Of a DNA stretch of 64,000 nt, positions 52,112 to 60,518 are shown piece by piece. The stretch is from Haloplanus vescus (lineage in GTDB: Archaea; Halobacteriota; Halobacteria; Halobacteriales; Haloferacaceae). Positions within the stretch are counted from its first letter, which is position 1. Each line of letters begins with the position of its first letter. The notes beneath the pieces were generated by a model. The model ran no database searches. It was not told where the DNA came from and was given only the letters and a program-made list of their open reading frames with translations. The translations under genes and the position numbers were made by a program. The stretch lies in NCBI RefSeq assembly GCF_900107665.1, contig NZ_FNQT01000001.1, forward strand, positions 846,398-910,397. Direction: 5' to 3'.

Positions 52112-52651
52112 ATGCAAGACTCACCGGAGGTCGTCGTGTTGCGACTGGGGCATCGCCCCGGCCGCGACGACCGGATGACCACGCACGTCGCTCTGACGGC
52201 GCGGGCCCTCGGCGCCGACCGGGCGGTCCTCGTCGGCGAGACGACACAGGCCGCGGAGACGGTCGAAGACATCACCGACCGCTTCGGCGGGCCGTTCGAG
52301 GTGACGGTGACCGACTCCTACCGCCCGACACTCGAAGACTGGGAGGGGCCCGTCGTCCACCTCACGATGTACGGCGAACCCGTCGAGGAGGTCACGCCGG
52401 AGATTCGAGCGGACCACGTCGAGGCGCCGGTCCTAGTCGTCGTCGGCGCGGGGAAAGTGGACTTCGAGGTGTACGACCGCGCCGACTGGAACGTGGGCGT
52501 GACGAACCAACCCCACTCCGAGGTGGCGGCGCTGGCGGTGTTTCTGGACCGCCTGTTCGAGGGCGAGGAACTCGACCGCGAGTGGGAGAACGCGGACCGC
52601 CGAGTCGTCCCGAAGGCGACGGGCAAACGCGTCGAAGAAGTCGACGACTAG
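52112..52651 (+). CDS. trm56: tRNA (cytidine-56-2'-O)-methyltransferase Trm56
   Basis: 179 residues. LRLGHRPGRDDRMTTHVALTARALGA near 10-35 and the SPOUT knot with VVVGAGKVDFEVYDRADWNVGVTNQPHSEVAALA near 108-141 are specific to the archaeal aTrm56. It methylates C56 in the T loop of tRNA using S-adenosylmethionine. The start MQDSPEV is well placed. Confidence 0.93.
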   Translation: MQDSPEVVVLRLGHRPGRDDRMTTHVALTARALGADRAVLVGETTQAAETVEDITDRFGGPFEVTVTDSYRPTLEDWEGPVVHLTMYGEPVEEVTPEIRADHVEAPVLVVVGAGKVDFEVYDRADWNVGVTNQPHSEVAALAVFLDRLFEGEELDREWENADRRVVPKATGKRVEEVDD

Positions 52652-52696
52652 GGCGAAATCGCAATCCGGGCGAACGCTTTTGATGGCCAGCGCCTA

Positions 52697-53878
52697 ATGC
52701 CCACCATGGCCCCCGTTATCTTACAACTCGGTCTGGGTGTCGGGTCGCTGGTGGTCGGCATCCTCGTACTGATTCTCGCCATCGTGACCGTCTACCAGAT
52801 GGTCGAAATCGTCAACGCATACGAGAAGAAGGCGCTGACGGTGTTCGGTGAGTACCGCCGCCTGCTCGAACCGGGCATCACGTTCATCCCCCCGTTCGTC
52901 TCCCGGACGTACGCCTTCGACATGCGGACACAGACCCTCGACGTGCCGCGACAGGAGGCAATCACGCGCGACAACTCGCCGGTGACGGCCGACGCCGTCG
53001 TCTATATCAAGGTGATGGACGCCCGGAAGGCGTTCCTCGAGGTGGACAACTACAAGATGGCCGTCTCGAACCTCGCCCAGACCACGCTCCGCGCCGTGCT
53101 GGGCGACATGGAACTCGACGACACGCTGAACAAGCGCCAAGAGATCAACGCGCGCATCCGGAAGGAACTCGACGAACCCACCGACGAGTGGGGCGTCCGC
53201 GTCGAGTCCGTCGAGGTCCGTGAGGTCAACCCCTCGAAGGACGTCCAGCAGGCGATGGAGCAACAGACCTCCGCGGAGCGTCGCCGGCGGGCGATGATTC
53301 TCGAAGCGCAGGGTGAGCGACGGAGCGCCGTCGAGACGGCACAGGGTGAGAAGCAGTCGAACATCATCCGCGCGCAGGGTGAAAAGCAGAGCCAGATTCT
53401 CGAAGCGCAGGGTGACGCCATCTCGACGGTTCTCCGCGCGAAGTCGGCGGAGTCGATGGGTGAACGCGCGGTCATCGACAAGGGGATGGAGACGCTCGAA
53501 CGCATGGGACAGGGCGAGTCGACGACGTTCGTCCTCCCGCAGGAACTCACGTCACTGGTCGGTCGCTACGGCAAGCAGTTGAGCGGAAGCGACGTCCAAG
53601 AGATGGACGGACTGGACTCGCTGGAGTTCGACGACGAGACGCGAGAACTGATCGGTCTCGACGACATCGAGGAGATTCTCGGACAGATCGACGAAGCAGC
53701 CGAGATGGACATCGAAGAGCTCGAACAGGAGGCCGAAGCCATCAAGTCCGGGTCGGGGACGAGCATCAAGAGCGCGGACGAAGTGATGCAAGACGCCCAA
53801 GAACCACCGGAGATGGATGGAGAAGGTCCTGCAGAGACGCCCGACGGCGAGACGGACCCCGAGACGGAACCGGAGTAA
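52697..53878 (+). CDS. SPFH-domain (stomatin/prohibitin-like) membrane protein
   Basis: 393 residues. One N-terminal membrane segment (LVVGILVLILAIVTVYQMV), then the SPFH domain (about 40-200: YEKKALTVFGEYRRLLEPGI, TLDVPRQEAITRDN). A coiled-coil region follows with repeated AQGE(K/R)-type units (QGERRSA, QGEKQSN, QGEKQSQ, QGDAIST). The acidic tail has 100 residues without structure. It likely forms membrane microdomain scaffolds. Start may be ATG 52697 or 52706. Confidence 0.9.
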   Translation: MPTMAPVILQLGLGVGSLVVGILVLILAIVTVYQMVEIVNAYEKKALTVFGEYRRLLEPGITFIPPFVSRTYAFDMRTQTLDVPRQEAITRDNSPVTADAVVYIKVMDARKAFLEVDNYKMAVSNLAQTTLRAVLGDMELDDTLNKRQEINARIRKELDEPTDEWGVRVESVEVREVNPSKDVQQAMEQQTSAERRRRAMILEAQGERRSAVETAQGEKQSNIIRAQGEKQSQILEAQGDAISTVLRAKSAESMGERAVIDKGMETLERMGQGESTTFVLPQELTSLVGRYGKQLSGSDVQEMDGLDSLEFDDETRELIGLDDIEEILGQIDEAAEMDIEELEQEAEAIKSGSGTSIKSADEVMQDAQEPPEMDGEGPAETPDGETDPETEPE

Positions 53879-53931
53879 GCGAACGGTCGGCGACACCCTT
53901 TTGCCGGCCCGACGCAACCGTGTAGGTGTCT

Positions 53932-54561
53932 ATGCCGGATGGGGACCGGGAACGGGGGGTCGACGCCGAGAAACGAGCGACGCTACGGCGCTTCGCTGCA
54001 CTCGGAGCCGCTGCGCCGTTCGCTGGATTGAGCACGGGCGACGCACGGGCGGCGACCGACGGGAGCGACGCCCGCGACGCCATCCTCGGCTACGTGAACA
54101 CGACGCCCGGCGCTCACTTCTCGAAGCTCCGCGACGACCTGAAACTCGGGACGGGAGAGACCCAACACCACCTCCGGCGACTCCTCGACGACGACATTCT
54201 CGTCTCCCGACGCGACGGCGACTACCGTCGCTTCTTCGTCGCCGACCGCTTCTCGACGTTCGAACAGGTCGCGCTCGGCTACCTCCGGCGCGAGACGCCG
54301 CGAGGGATGATACTGGCGCTTCTGCGCCACCCGACTGCGTCGGGGAGCGACGTCGCTCGGGCGCTCGACGTGTCGCGAGCGACGGTGAGCACGTACGCCT
54401 CACAGCTGGAGGAGGCCGGACTGCTGGACCGGACGGACGGCTACGAAATCGCTCGCCCCGAGACGGTCATCACGCTGCTGGTGCGATACGCGGACTCCTT
54501 CGACGACGAGACGCGGGACTTCGCCGCCGACGCCGACACCCTCCTGCGTTACGAACCCTGA
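53932..54561 (+). CDS. Winged-helix regulator with Tat-like hydrophobic N-terminus
   Basis: 209 residues from ATG 53932. The N-terminus (KRATLRRFAALGAAAPFAG, about 14-32) resembles a twin-arginine or membrane signal. Two winged-helix units follow: FSKLRDDLKLGTGETQHHLRRLLDD near 62 and SGSDVARALDVSRATVSTYASQLEEAGL near 136. Regulators of this double type are found in haloarchaea. The export-like start is unusual for a DNA-binding protein; it may be a membrane anchor. Confidence 0.8.
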   Translation: MPDGDRERGVDAEKRATLRRFAALGAAAPFAGLSTGDARAATDGSDARDAILGYVNTTPGAHFSKLRDDLKLGTGETQHHLRRLLDDDILVSRRDGDYRRFFVADRFSTFEQVALGYLRRETPRGMILALLRHPTASGSDVARALDVSRATVSTYASQLEEAGLLDRTDGYEIARPETVITLLVRYADSFDDETRDFAADADTLLRYEP

Positions 54562-54794
54562 ACGTCGACTTTCCACGTCGTCCCCGAGGAGTAGCCCCAC
54601 TTCTCCACGTCGACGTCGAACTCGCCGGTCCGAATAGCGGTCATATTTGCACCTACCTCTTTGGCGGTCATCCCGAGTTCCTGGGCGATGAGTCGCGATT
54701 TGAAATACGTCTTCGTCGGCGCCTCTTCGCGCAGGTAGCCGAGGATGCGTCGCTGTTTCTCGTTCAGGTCGCTTCCCGCGGCAGTCGTGCTCAT
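54549..54794 (-). CDS. Small helix-turn-helix-like protein (DUF7123-type)
   Basis: 81 residues from MSTTAAGSDLNEKQ. LNEKQRRILGYLREEAP, KSRLIAQELGMTAKEVGANM suggest a winged-helix fold, followed by a WGYSSGTTWKVDV beta hairpin. Matches a small haloarchaeal family I recall as DUF7123. It overlaps the convergent regulator by 13 bp. Confidence 0.78.
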   Translation of the reverse strand: MSTTAAGSDLNEKQRRILGYLREEAPTKTYFKSRLIAQELGMTAKEVGANMTAIRTGEFDVDVEKWGYSSGTTWKVDVQGS

Positions 54795-54978
54795 GGCACT
54801 ACCGATGGCCGAGACGATAATAGGGGGTTTGGTACGCGCGGTTAACACGCTCCAGTCTGTCGATTATCGCGCTTCGGTGGTGGCTGACGGGGGTGCCAAC
54901 CGGACCACGAGGTACGGTTCCCTAACAGTTGGCGGCCGCGTCGTCGCTCGCGTCCGTATCCGTCGGGAAACGAAGATA

Positions 54979-54986
54979 CTTATTTG
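54979..54986 (+). promoter_or_regulatory. TATA box for the phosphodiesterase gene
   Basis: CTTATTTG lies 21-28 bp before the ATG at 55007 in an otherwise gene-free 212-bp gap. The close spacing suggests a leaderless or near-leaderless mRNA. Confidence 0.45.
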
Positions 54987-55006
54987 TGACATAGGTATAC
55001 GGTGAT

Positions 55007-56359
55007 ATGGGCCTGTTCGATCGATTGCGCGGCGAGGACCATCCGCGCGTCGCGTTTATCGGCATCGACGGGGTGCCGTTCAGTCTTCTCGAGAATCATC
55101 CCGAAGAATTTCCGAATTTCGCGGCACTCGCCGACGAGGGCAGCGCTGGCGCTATCGACAGCATCGTCCCGCCGGAATCGAGCGCCTGTTGGCCGTCGCT
55201 GACGACGGGCGTCAATCCTGGCGAAACCGGGGTCTACGGCTTCCAGGACCGCGAAGTCGGCTCCTACGACACGTACGTCCCGATGGGGCAGGACGTGCAG
55301 GCGCCGCGTCTCTGGGACCGGGTCGACGAGGCCGACCGAGACGCGACGGTGATGAACGTCCCCGTCACGTTCCCGCCGCAGCGAAACGTCTCCCGCATGG
55401 TCTCCGGGTTCCTCTCGCCCGGCGTCGACAAGGCGGCCACCCCGGACGAGCTCCGGGACTACCTCCAGTCCATCGACTACGCCATCGACGTGAACGCTAA
55501 GCTCGGGCACAAAGACGACAAGAGCGACTTCATCGAGGACGCACACGAGACGCTCGATACGCGCTTCGAGGCCTTCTCGAAGTACCTCCAGCAGGACGAC
55601 TGGGACCTGTTTTTCGGCGTCTTCATGACGACCGACCGCGTCAACCACTTCCTGTTCGAGGACTACGAGCGCGACGGTCCGAACAAGGAGGCGTTCATGG
55701 AGTTCTACCGCGCCGTCGACGACTACATCGGCCAGATTCGGGACCTCCTCGCGGACGACGTGACGCTCGTCGTCGCCAGCGACCACGGGTTCACCACGCT
55801 CGACCACGAGGTCCACTGCAACGCGTGGCTCGAACAGGAGGGCTGGCTCTCCTACGAGGACGACGACCACGAGGACCTGACCGACATCGCCGAGGAGTCG
55901 CGCGCATACTCGCTCATCCCCGGTCGCTTCTATATCAATCTCGAAGGCCGCGAGCCGCGTGGATCCGTCCCCCAGGAGGAGTACGAGGCGACCCGCGACG
56001 AACTGAAGGTGGCCCTCGAAGCGCTCGAAGGCCCGAACGGCGAGAAGGTGTGTGAACGCGTCGTCGAGAAGGAGGACGCCTTCCGCGGCGACCACGACGA
56101 CATCGCGCCCGACCTGGTCGCCATCCCGAACCACGGGTTCGACCTCAAGTCCGGCTTCAGGGGCCACGACGAAGTGTTCGGCATCGGCCCGCGCAACGGG
56201 ATGCACAGCTTCGACAACGCGACGCTGTTCGTCGACGACCCCAACGTCTCGATTACGGACGCGGACCTGTTCGACATCGCGCCGACCATCCTCGACCTGA
56301 TGGACGTCGACTACGGCCGCACCGACTTCGACGGCGGCAGCCTCGTCACGTCGAAGTAA
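55007..56359 (+). CDS. Alkaline phosphatase superfamily (type I phosphodiesterase/nucleotide pyrophosphatase)
   Basis: 450 residues. FIGIDGVPFSLL near 18, the PNFAALADEGSAGAI start, and SACWPSLTTGVNPGETGVYGF near 62-82 set out the metal site and nucleophile region. TTDRVNHFLFEDY near 206, VVASDHGF near 257 and GRNGMHS-like (RNGMHSF) near 400 complete the metal ligands. Family members cut phosphodiester or transfer phospho groups; the substrate is not known. No signal peptide, so cytosolic. Confidence 0.88.
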   Translation: MGLFDRLRGEDHPRVAFIGIDGVPFSLLENHPEEFPNFAALADEGSAGAIDSIVPPESSACWPSLTTGVNPGETGVYGFQDREVGSYDTYVPMGQDVQAPRLWDRVDEADRDATVMNVPVTFPPQRNVSRMVSGFLSPGVDKAATPDELRDYLQSIDYAIDVNAKLGHKDDKSDFIEDAHETLDTRFEAFSKYLQQDDWDLFFGVFMTTDRVNHFLFEDYERDGPNKEAFMEFYRAVDDYIGQIRDLLADDVTLVVASDHGFTTLDHEVHCNAWLEQEGWLSYEDDDHEDLTDIAEESRAYSLIPGRFYINLEGREPRGSVPQEEYEATRDELKVALEALEGPNGEKVCERVVEKEDAFRGDHDDIAPDLVAIPNHGFDLKSGFRGHDEVFGIGPRNGMHSFDNATLFVDDPNVSITDADLFDIAPTILDLMDVDYGRTDFDGGSLVTSK

Positions 56360-56378
56360 CGCCGTTCGGCCGTCGGCC

Positions 56379-57452
56379 TCAGAGCAACCCGTCGATTCGG
56401 TCGTCGACGAGCGACGATTCGTCGTCGTCATCTTCTTTCTCTCGCGCCGCCTCTCTGGCTCGCTCGAGGAAGTCGTCGAGGCGGTCGGAGTCGGCGACGC
56501 CGCCGAGCAACACGAGCGACGCGAGGCGGTCCTGTCGAAGCGGGAAGTCACCGCCGCGAACCTCCATCGTCTCCAACTCCGTCTCCAGCCACGAGCGCGC
56601 TTTCTCGACACCCTTCCGGGAGATGGCGTCTGGGCGGCCGGCGACGACGAGGAGTCCGCGCTCCGCCCGCGTCGTGTCCGGGAGGCTCAACCCCGAGCGC
56701 ACCGCTCGGCGGGTCGTGCTCGTGACGACGTTGACGTTGGCGGCGGTGTCTGAGGAGGCGTCGGCGGCGGCGAACCCGAGCGTCGCCACCCCGACACCGC
56801 GGAGGGTGTTGATGACTTCGGAGCTGTCGACCACGGATTCGCCGACGCCGTCGACGGCCTCGCCCGACGCGACGAGGAGGCCGACGCGTCGGGCGATGCG
56901 CTCGTTGATGGCCTCGTAGCCGGATTCGAGGCTCTCGCCTGACGACCGCCACGCGTCGTTGTCTATCAGGAGCGTCGCGTCGGCCTCGCGGATGAGCGTC
57001 TTCAGCGAGCGCCCGGCGTTCACCTGATACAGTGACCCTTCGTCGCGGCCGGGGAGGATACCCAAGCCGTAGACGGGGATGTCGTAGATTCGCTGGAGTT
57101 CTTCGACGAGGACGGGCGCGCCGCCGCTCCCGGTGCCGCCGCCGAGGCCGGCGACGACGAAGATGGCCTCGGCTTCGGCCGTCGTTCGGCCGTCGATGGC
57201 GCCGAGTACCTCTTGGATGTCGTCGCGCATCACCTCGGCGCCGAGTTCGTTGTCGCCGCCGACGCCGTGACCGTTCACCGTCGCGCCGCCGATGAGGACG
57301 GTGTCGAGTGGGAGGGACTGGAGATCGGACCGTGCGCTGTTTATCGCGAGCGACCCGGTGACCGCGTCGAAGCCGTGCCGCGCGTCGAAGTCGGACAGCG
57401 CGGCGGTCACCTTGCCGCCGGCCTGTCCGACACCAATCAGGACGGACTTCAT
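56379..57452 (-). CDS. cetZ: CetZ tubulin-superfamily protein
   Basis: 357 residues. The GTP-binding start LIGVGQAGGKV near 5-15 and the tubulin signature GGGTGSG at 104-110 are complete. A T7-like region is SRKGVEKARS. The N-terminus and the QAGGKV form fit CetZ rather than FtsZ. CetZ proteins control cell shape and motility in haloarchaea. The end is acidic and disordered. It is transcribed away from a pilus-like operon 87 bp to the right. Confidence 0.88.
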   Translation of the reverse strand: MKSVLIGVGQAGGKVTAALSDFDARHGFDAVTGSLAINSARSDLQSLPLDTVLIGGATVNGHGVGGDNELGAEVMRDDIQEVLGAIDGRTTAEAEAIFVVAGLGGGTGSGGAPVLVEELQRIYDIPVYGLGILPGRDEGSLYQVNAGRSLKTLIREADATLLIDNDAWRSSGESLESGYEAINERIARRVGLLVASGEAVDGVGESVVDSSEVINTLRGVGVATLGFAAADASSDTAANVNVVTSTTRRAVRSGLSLPDTTRAERGLLVVAGRPDAISRKGVEKARSWLETELETMEVRGGDFPLRQDRLASLVLLGGVADSDRLDDFLERAREAAREKEDDDDESSLVDDRIDGLL

Positions 57453-57539
57453 ACGTCTGACGTGTGTCGTGCGTCCCCTTCAACGCACCGCCGCCACGAC
57501 GCCGAACCTTTAGGTACGATAGCGGGACCACCGGCCGGT

Positions 57540-58157
57540 ATGGTCGAGGATACACTGGCAGACCGCGTCGCCGCACTCGAACGCGCAGTCACCGACGGAC
57601 ACGCCGACGACGGCCTGCCCGACGCCGCCCGAACCTCGGCTCGTCTCGACGAAGTCGAAGAACGGGCGTCGGCGCTCGACGACCGAGTTTCCGAACTGGA
57701 AGCGACAGTCCAAGCACTTCGCGGCTTCGCGGGCGGCGTCCGCGCCGTCGACGAAGCGGTCGAGCGCCGGGCGAACGACGCCGTCGCCCGGGCCGAGCGC
57801 CTCGAAACCGAACTGCGAGCGGTCGAGGAGCGACTTGACCGCGCCGAGCAGAGCAGCACGCTAGACGCCACTCACGAGGGCAATACCAGTCCCGCCACCG
57901 AGTCAGGAGGGTTCGAATCCCCGGACTCGACGGCGACAGACGAAGACCGAACGACGGCGATGGACCAGCGCGCCACGGAGACGAACCCGCGTGCGACGAC
58001 GGTCGGCCCACAGGACGCGACCGACGGGTTACAGGAACGAGTCCGAACCGAAACCGATGCGACGCTCGCGGCGACAGCCGCGGCGGCCGACCAGCCGACT
58101 GAGGACGACGACTCCGAAGCGGCGTCGCTGGGCGAGCGACTCCGGCGACTCCTGTGA
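57540..58157 (+). CDS. Coiled-coil protein (DUF7310-type), first gene of the second pilus-like operon
   Basis: 205 residues from MVEDTLADRVAALERAV. A coiled coil (about 5-110: LADRVAALERAV, LDEVEERASALDDRVSELEATVQAL, ERLETELRAVEERLDRAEQ) is followed by a disordered Thr/Glu region and a short SLGERLRRLL end. No membrane segment. It overlaps the next gene as GTGA, so it is the first gene of the operon. Possible cytosolic partner of the ATPase. Confidence 0.75.
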   Translation: MVEDTLADRVAALERAVTDGHADDGLPDAARTSARLDEVEERASALDDRVSELEATVQALRGFAGGVRAVDEAVERRANDAVARAERLETELRAVEERLDRAEQSSTLDATHEGNTSPATESGGFESPDSTATDEDRTTAMDQRATETNPRATTVGPQDATDGLQERVRTETDATLAATAAAADQPTEDDDSEAASLGERLRRLL

Positions 58158-58588
58158 TTCGCGTCGTCCTCGCGGTGCTCCTGACGGTCGCTCTCTTGGC
58201 GGCAGTCACGCCCGCCATCGACGAGAGCCGAACGTCGCGGACGGCTATCCATCTCAACCGCGTGACGGAGCGAGTGGCGCGAGCGGCGAACTCCCTCGTC
58301 GCCCACGAAGACCCGACTGCGCCGGGCGTGCCCGGTGCGCGCCGCCTCGTCCGACTTCGGCTCCTCGAACGGTCGTGGACCGCCGTCGACGCGAGCCTGT
58401 GGGTCGACGGCGAGGACGACCAGATCGGCTACCGTCTCGCGGGCGAGCGACCCCATCGGACGACGCTTCGGGAAATTGACCTCCGAACACCCAACGGGCC
58501 GATTCGGTTCGACGCTGCGGGTCGCTACCGGCTCGAACTCTCGCTCGTGCGCGCTGACGGGGTCGGCGTCGTTGTCACTCGGGGCTGA
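58154..58588 (+). CDS. Small anchored protein (DUF7311-type)
   Basis: 144 residues, GTG start. One N-terminal hydrophobic helix (VVLAVLLTVALLAAVTPA) then a beta-rich outer domain. It resembles minor pilin-like components without the class III motif. It overlaps its upstream gene by 4 bp and lies 31 bp before the ATPase gene. Confidence 0.75.
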   Translation: MIRVVLAVLLTVALLAAVTPAIDESRTSRTAIHLNRVTERVARAANSLVAHEDPTAPGVPGARRLVRLRLLERSWTAVDASLWVDGEDDQIGYRLAGERPHRTTLREIDLRTPNGPIRFDAAGRYRLELSLVRADGVGVVVTRG

Positions 58589-58619
58589 GGTTCAAGAGCG
58601 ATAGCGCGGCACCCGCCGT

Positions 58620-60518
58620 ATGCGACTGCTCGATAGACTACGCGAGCGGCGGAACGACGGACCGCTGGAGTCGTCGTGTGACTGCGACCCCTCGTTTCGC
58701 GACGCGGGTGGGTCGGACGGAACGCTCGTCGTCGACGCCAACGACTGCGGAGGCGACGGTGACCTCGCGACCAATCCCGACTGCCGAGCGACGGTCGTCG
58801 GCACGCTCGCAGAACGCGAGGCCGACGCCGTCCACGTCGAACGGTCGGGGCGCGAACGCGTCTACGACGACGATGCGGTCGGACTGCTGGTCGCCGCCGG
58901 ACGCTTCGCGGCGCGCGTGGCCGTCCACGACGAGCGACTCGCCGAGCGAGCTCGCCGCGACCCGTTGGGCGCCGCTCGCGAGGCGACCGGTCGCGCCGGA
59001 CCGGTCGAGCGACTGGCGGCGACGACGGGGCTGGCCGCAGGGGCAGGTCGCGTCGACGGCTACGCGGACGCCCTCGGGGCGACGGTTGGGCCGACGGTGG
59101 CGAACGCGCGACTCGTCGAGCGGCCGCCCGCGGGCGCGACGTTGGTCGATACGTGGAATATCGACACCGGCGCGACGGTGCGGCGATACCGGACGGAGCG
59201 AGGCGACCAGTACGCTCTCAACCCGCTCGGTTGGCGGCTGGACGACGAGGCGCTACGCGCGCTCTCGGCCGCGTACGCTCGCCTCTCGGAGAGCGACGGC
59301 GCGAACGACGGCCGAGCGCTCACCCGCGCTGTCGGAGCCGTCGATATCGACGCTGCGTCCGCCGCGGCGGTCGAACGCGTCCTGCGGAAGCACACGGCGG
59401 GCCACGGCGTCCTCGACGACCTCTTCGCCGACCCAAAGGTGGCCGAAGTGACCGTCACCGCGCCGGTGAGCGACGGCCCAGTTCGGGTGGCCATCGACGG
59501 CGAGCGCGTGCCGACGAACGTCCACCTGACGCCAGAGGGCGTGGCCGCGCTCGCGGCGCGGTTCCGGCGCGAGAGCGGCCGCGGGTTCTCGCGAGCGGCG
59601 CCGACGCTGGACGCGACGACGACGGGACCGTTCGGCGAACGCGTCCGCGTCGCCGGCGTCACAGACCCCGCCAGCACCGGCACGGGGTTCGTCTTCCGGT
59701 GTCACGGGACGTCGGCGTGGACCTTGCCAGCGCTCGTTGCCAACGGCACGCTCTCGGTCGAAGCGGCGGCGCTCTGCTCGCTCGCCGTCGAGCGCGCCGC
59801 GGCGGGGCTCATCGCCGGACCGCGTGGCGCAGGCAAGACGACGTTTCTCTCCGCGCTCCTCTGGGAGCTCCCGCCGGCGACGCGGACCGTCGTCGTCGAA
59901 GACACGCCGGAACTCCCGGTGTCGACGCTCCGGGACGCCGACCGCGACGTGCAGGCGATTCGGACCGAGGCCGACGACGGGCCGGAACTCTCGGCGACGG
60001 ACGCGCTGCGAACGGCGCTCCGACTGGGCGACGGTGCTCTCGTCGTCGGCGAGGTGCGCGGCGAGGAGGCAGCGACGCTCTACGAGGCGATGCGCGTCGG
60101 CGCGGCGTCGAGCGCCGTCCTCGGGACGATTCACGGCGACGGCGCCGACGCAGTGGTCGAACGCGTCGTCACCGACCTCGGCGTGCCGGCATCGTCGTTC
60201 GCCGCGACGGACCTCCTCGTGACGCTCGCCGGCGACGAGCGTCGGCGCGTGGCGAGCATCGAGGAGGTCCGCACCACCGAGGACGGCGTCACGTTCGAGA
60301 CGCTGTTCGAACTCGGCGACGACGGGATAGCCACGACTGGCGTCGTCCGGCGCGGGAACAGTCACCTCGTGGCGTCGCTCGCCGGCCCGACGGAGTCGTA
60401 CGCGGACGTACTGGAGGCACTCGACGAGCGAGAATCGACGCTGGAGCGTCTCGTCACCGCCAACCGAACGGCACCCGGAGAGGTGGACGCGGCCCACCGT
60501 CAGCGGGTGGACGAATGA
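58620..60518 (+). CDS. Secretion/pilus ATPase (T2SS/T4P/T4SS family), distinct from pilB3
   Basis: 632 residues. A divergent N-terminal region (1-250) with a CDCDP and DCGGDGD start precedes the core. Walker A GPRGAGKTT lies near 400-408, the Asp box VVVEDTPELPVSTL near 425, Walker B ALVVGEVRGEEAATLYEAMR near 475, and the His box GTIHGDGADAVVERV near 503. It is shorter than pilB3 and lacks the acidic tail. It overlaps the platform gene by 4 bp (ATGA). Confidence 0.9.
   Translation: MRLLDRLRERRNDGPLESSCDCDPSFRDAGGSDGTLVVDANDCGGDGDLATNPDCRATVVGTLAEREADAVHVERSGRERVYDDDAVGLLVAAGRFAARVAVHDERLAERARRDPLGAAREATGRAGPVERLAATTGLAAGAGRVDGYADALGATVGPTVANARLVERPPAGATLVDTWNIDTGATVRRYRTERGDQYALNPLGWRLDDEALRALSAAYARLSESDGANDGRALTRAVGAVDIDAASAAAVERVLRKHTAGHGVLDDLFADPKVAEVTVTAPVSDGPVRVAIDGERVPTNVHLTPEGVAALAARFRRESGRGFSRAAPTLDATTTGPFGERVRVAGVTDPASTGTGFVFRCHGTSAWTLPALVANGTLSVEAAALCSLAVERAAAGLIAGPRGAGKTTFLSALLWELPPATRTVVVEDTPELPVSTLRDADRDVQAIRTEADDGPELSATDALRTALRLGDGALVVGEVRGEEAATLYEAMRVGAASSAVLGTIHGDGADAVVERVVTDLGVPASSFAATDLLVTLAGDERRRVASIEEVRTTEDGVTFETLFELGDDGIATTGVVRRGNSHLVASLAGPTESYADVLEALDERESTLERLVTANRTAPGEVDAAHRQRVDE

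Noticed and set aside
57900-57930. GGGTTCGAATCCC, resembling a tRNA T loop, inside the coiled-coil gene
   Set aside because: The flanking stem does not pair over five bases, and there is no acceptor stem, D arm or anticodon arm. The stretch encodes an in-frame part of the 57540-58157 protein.
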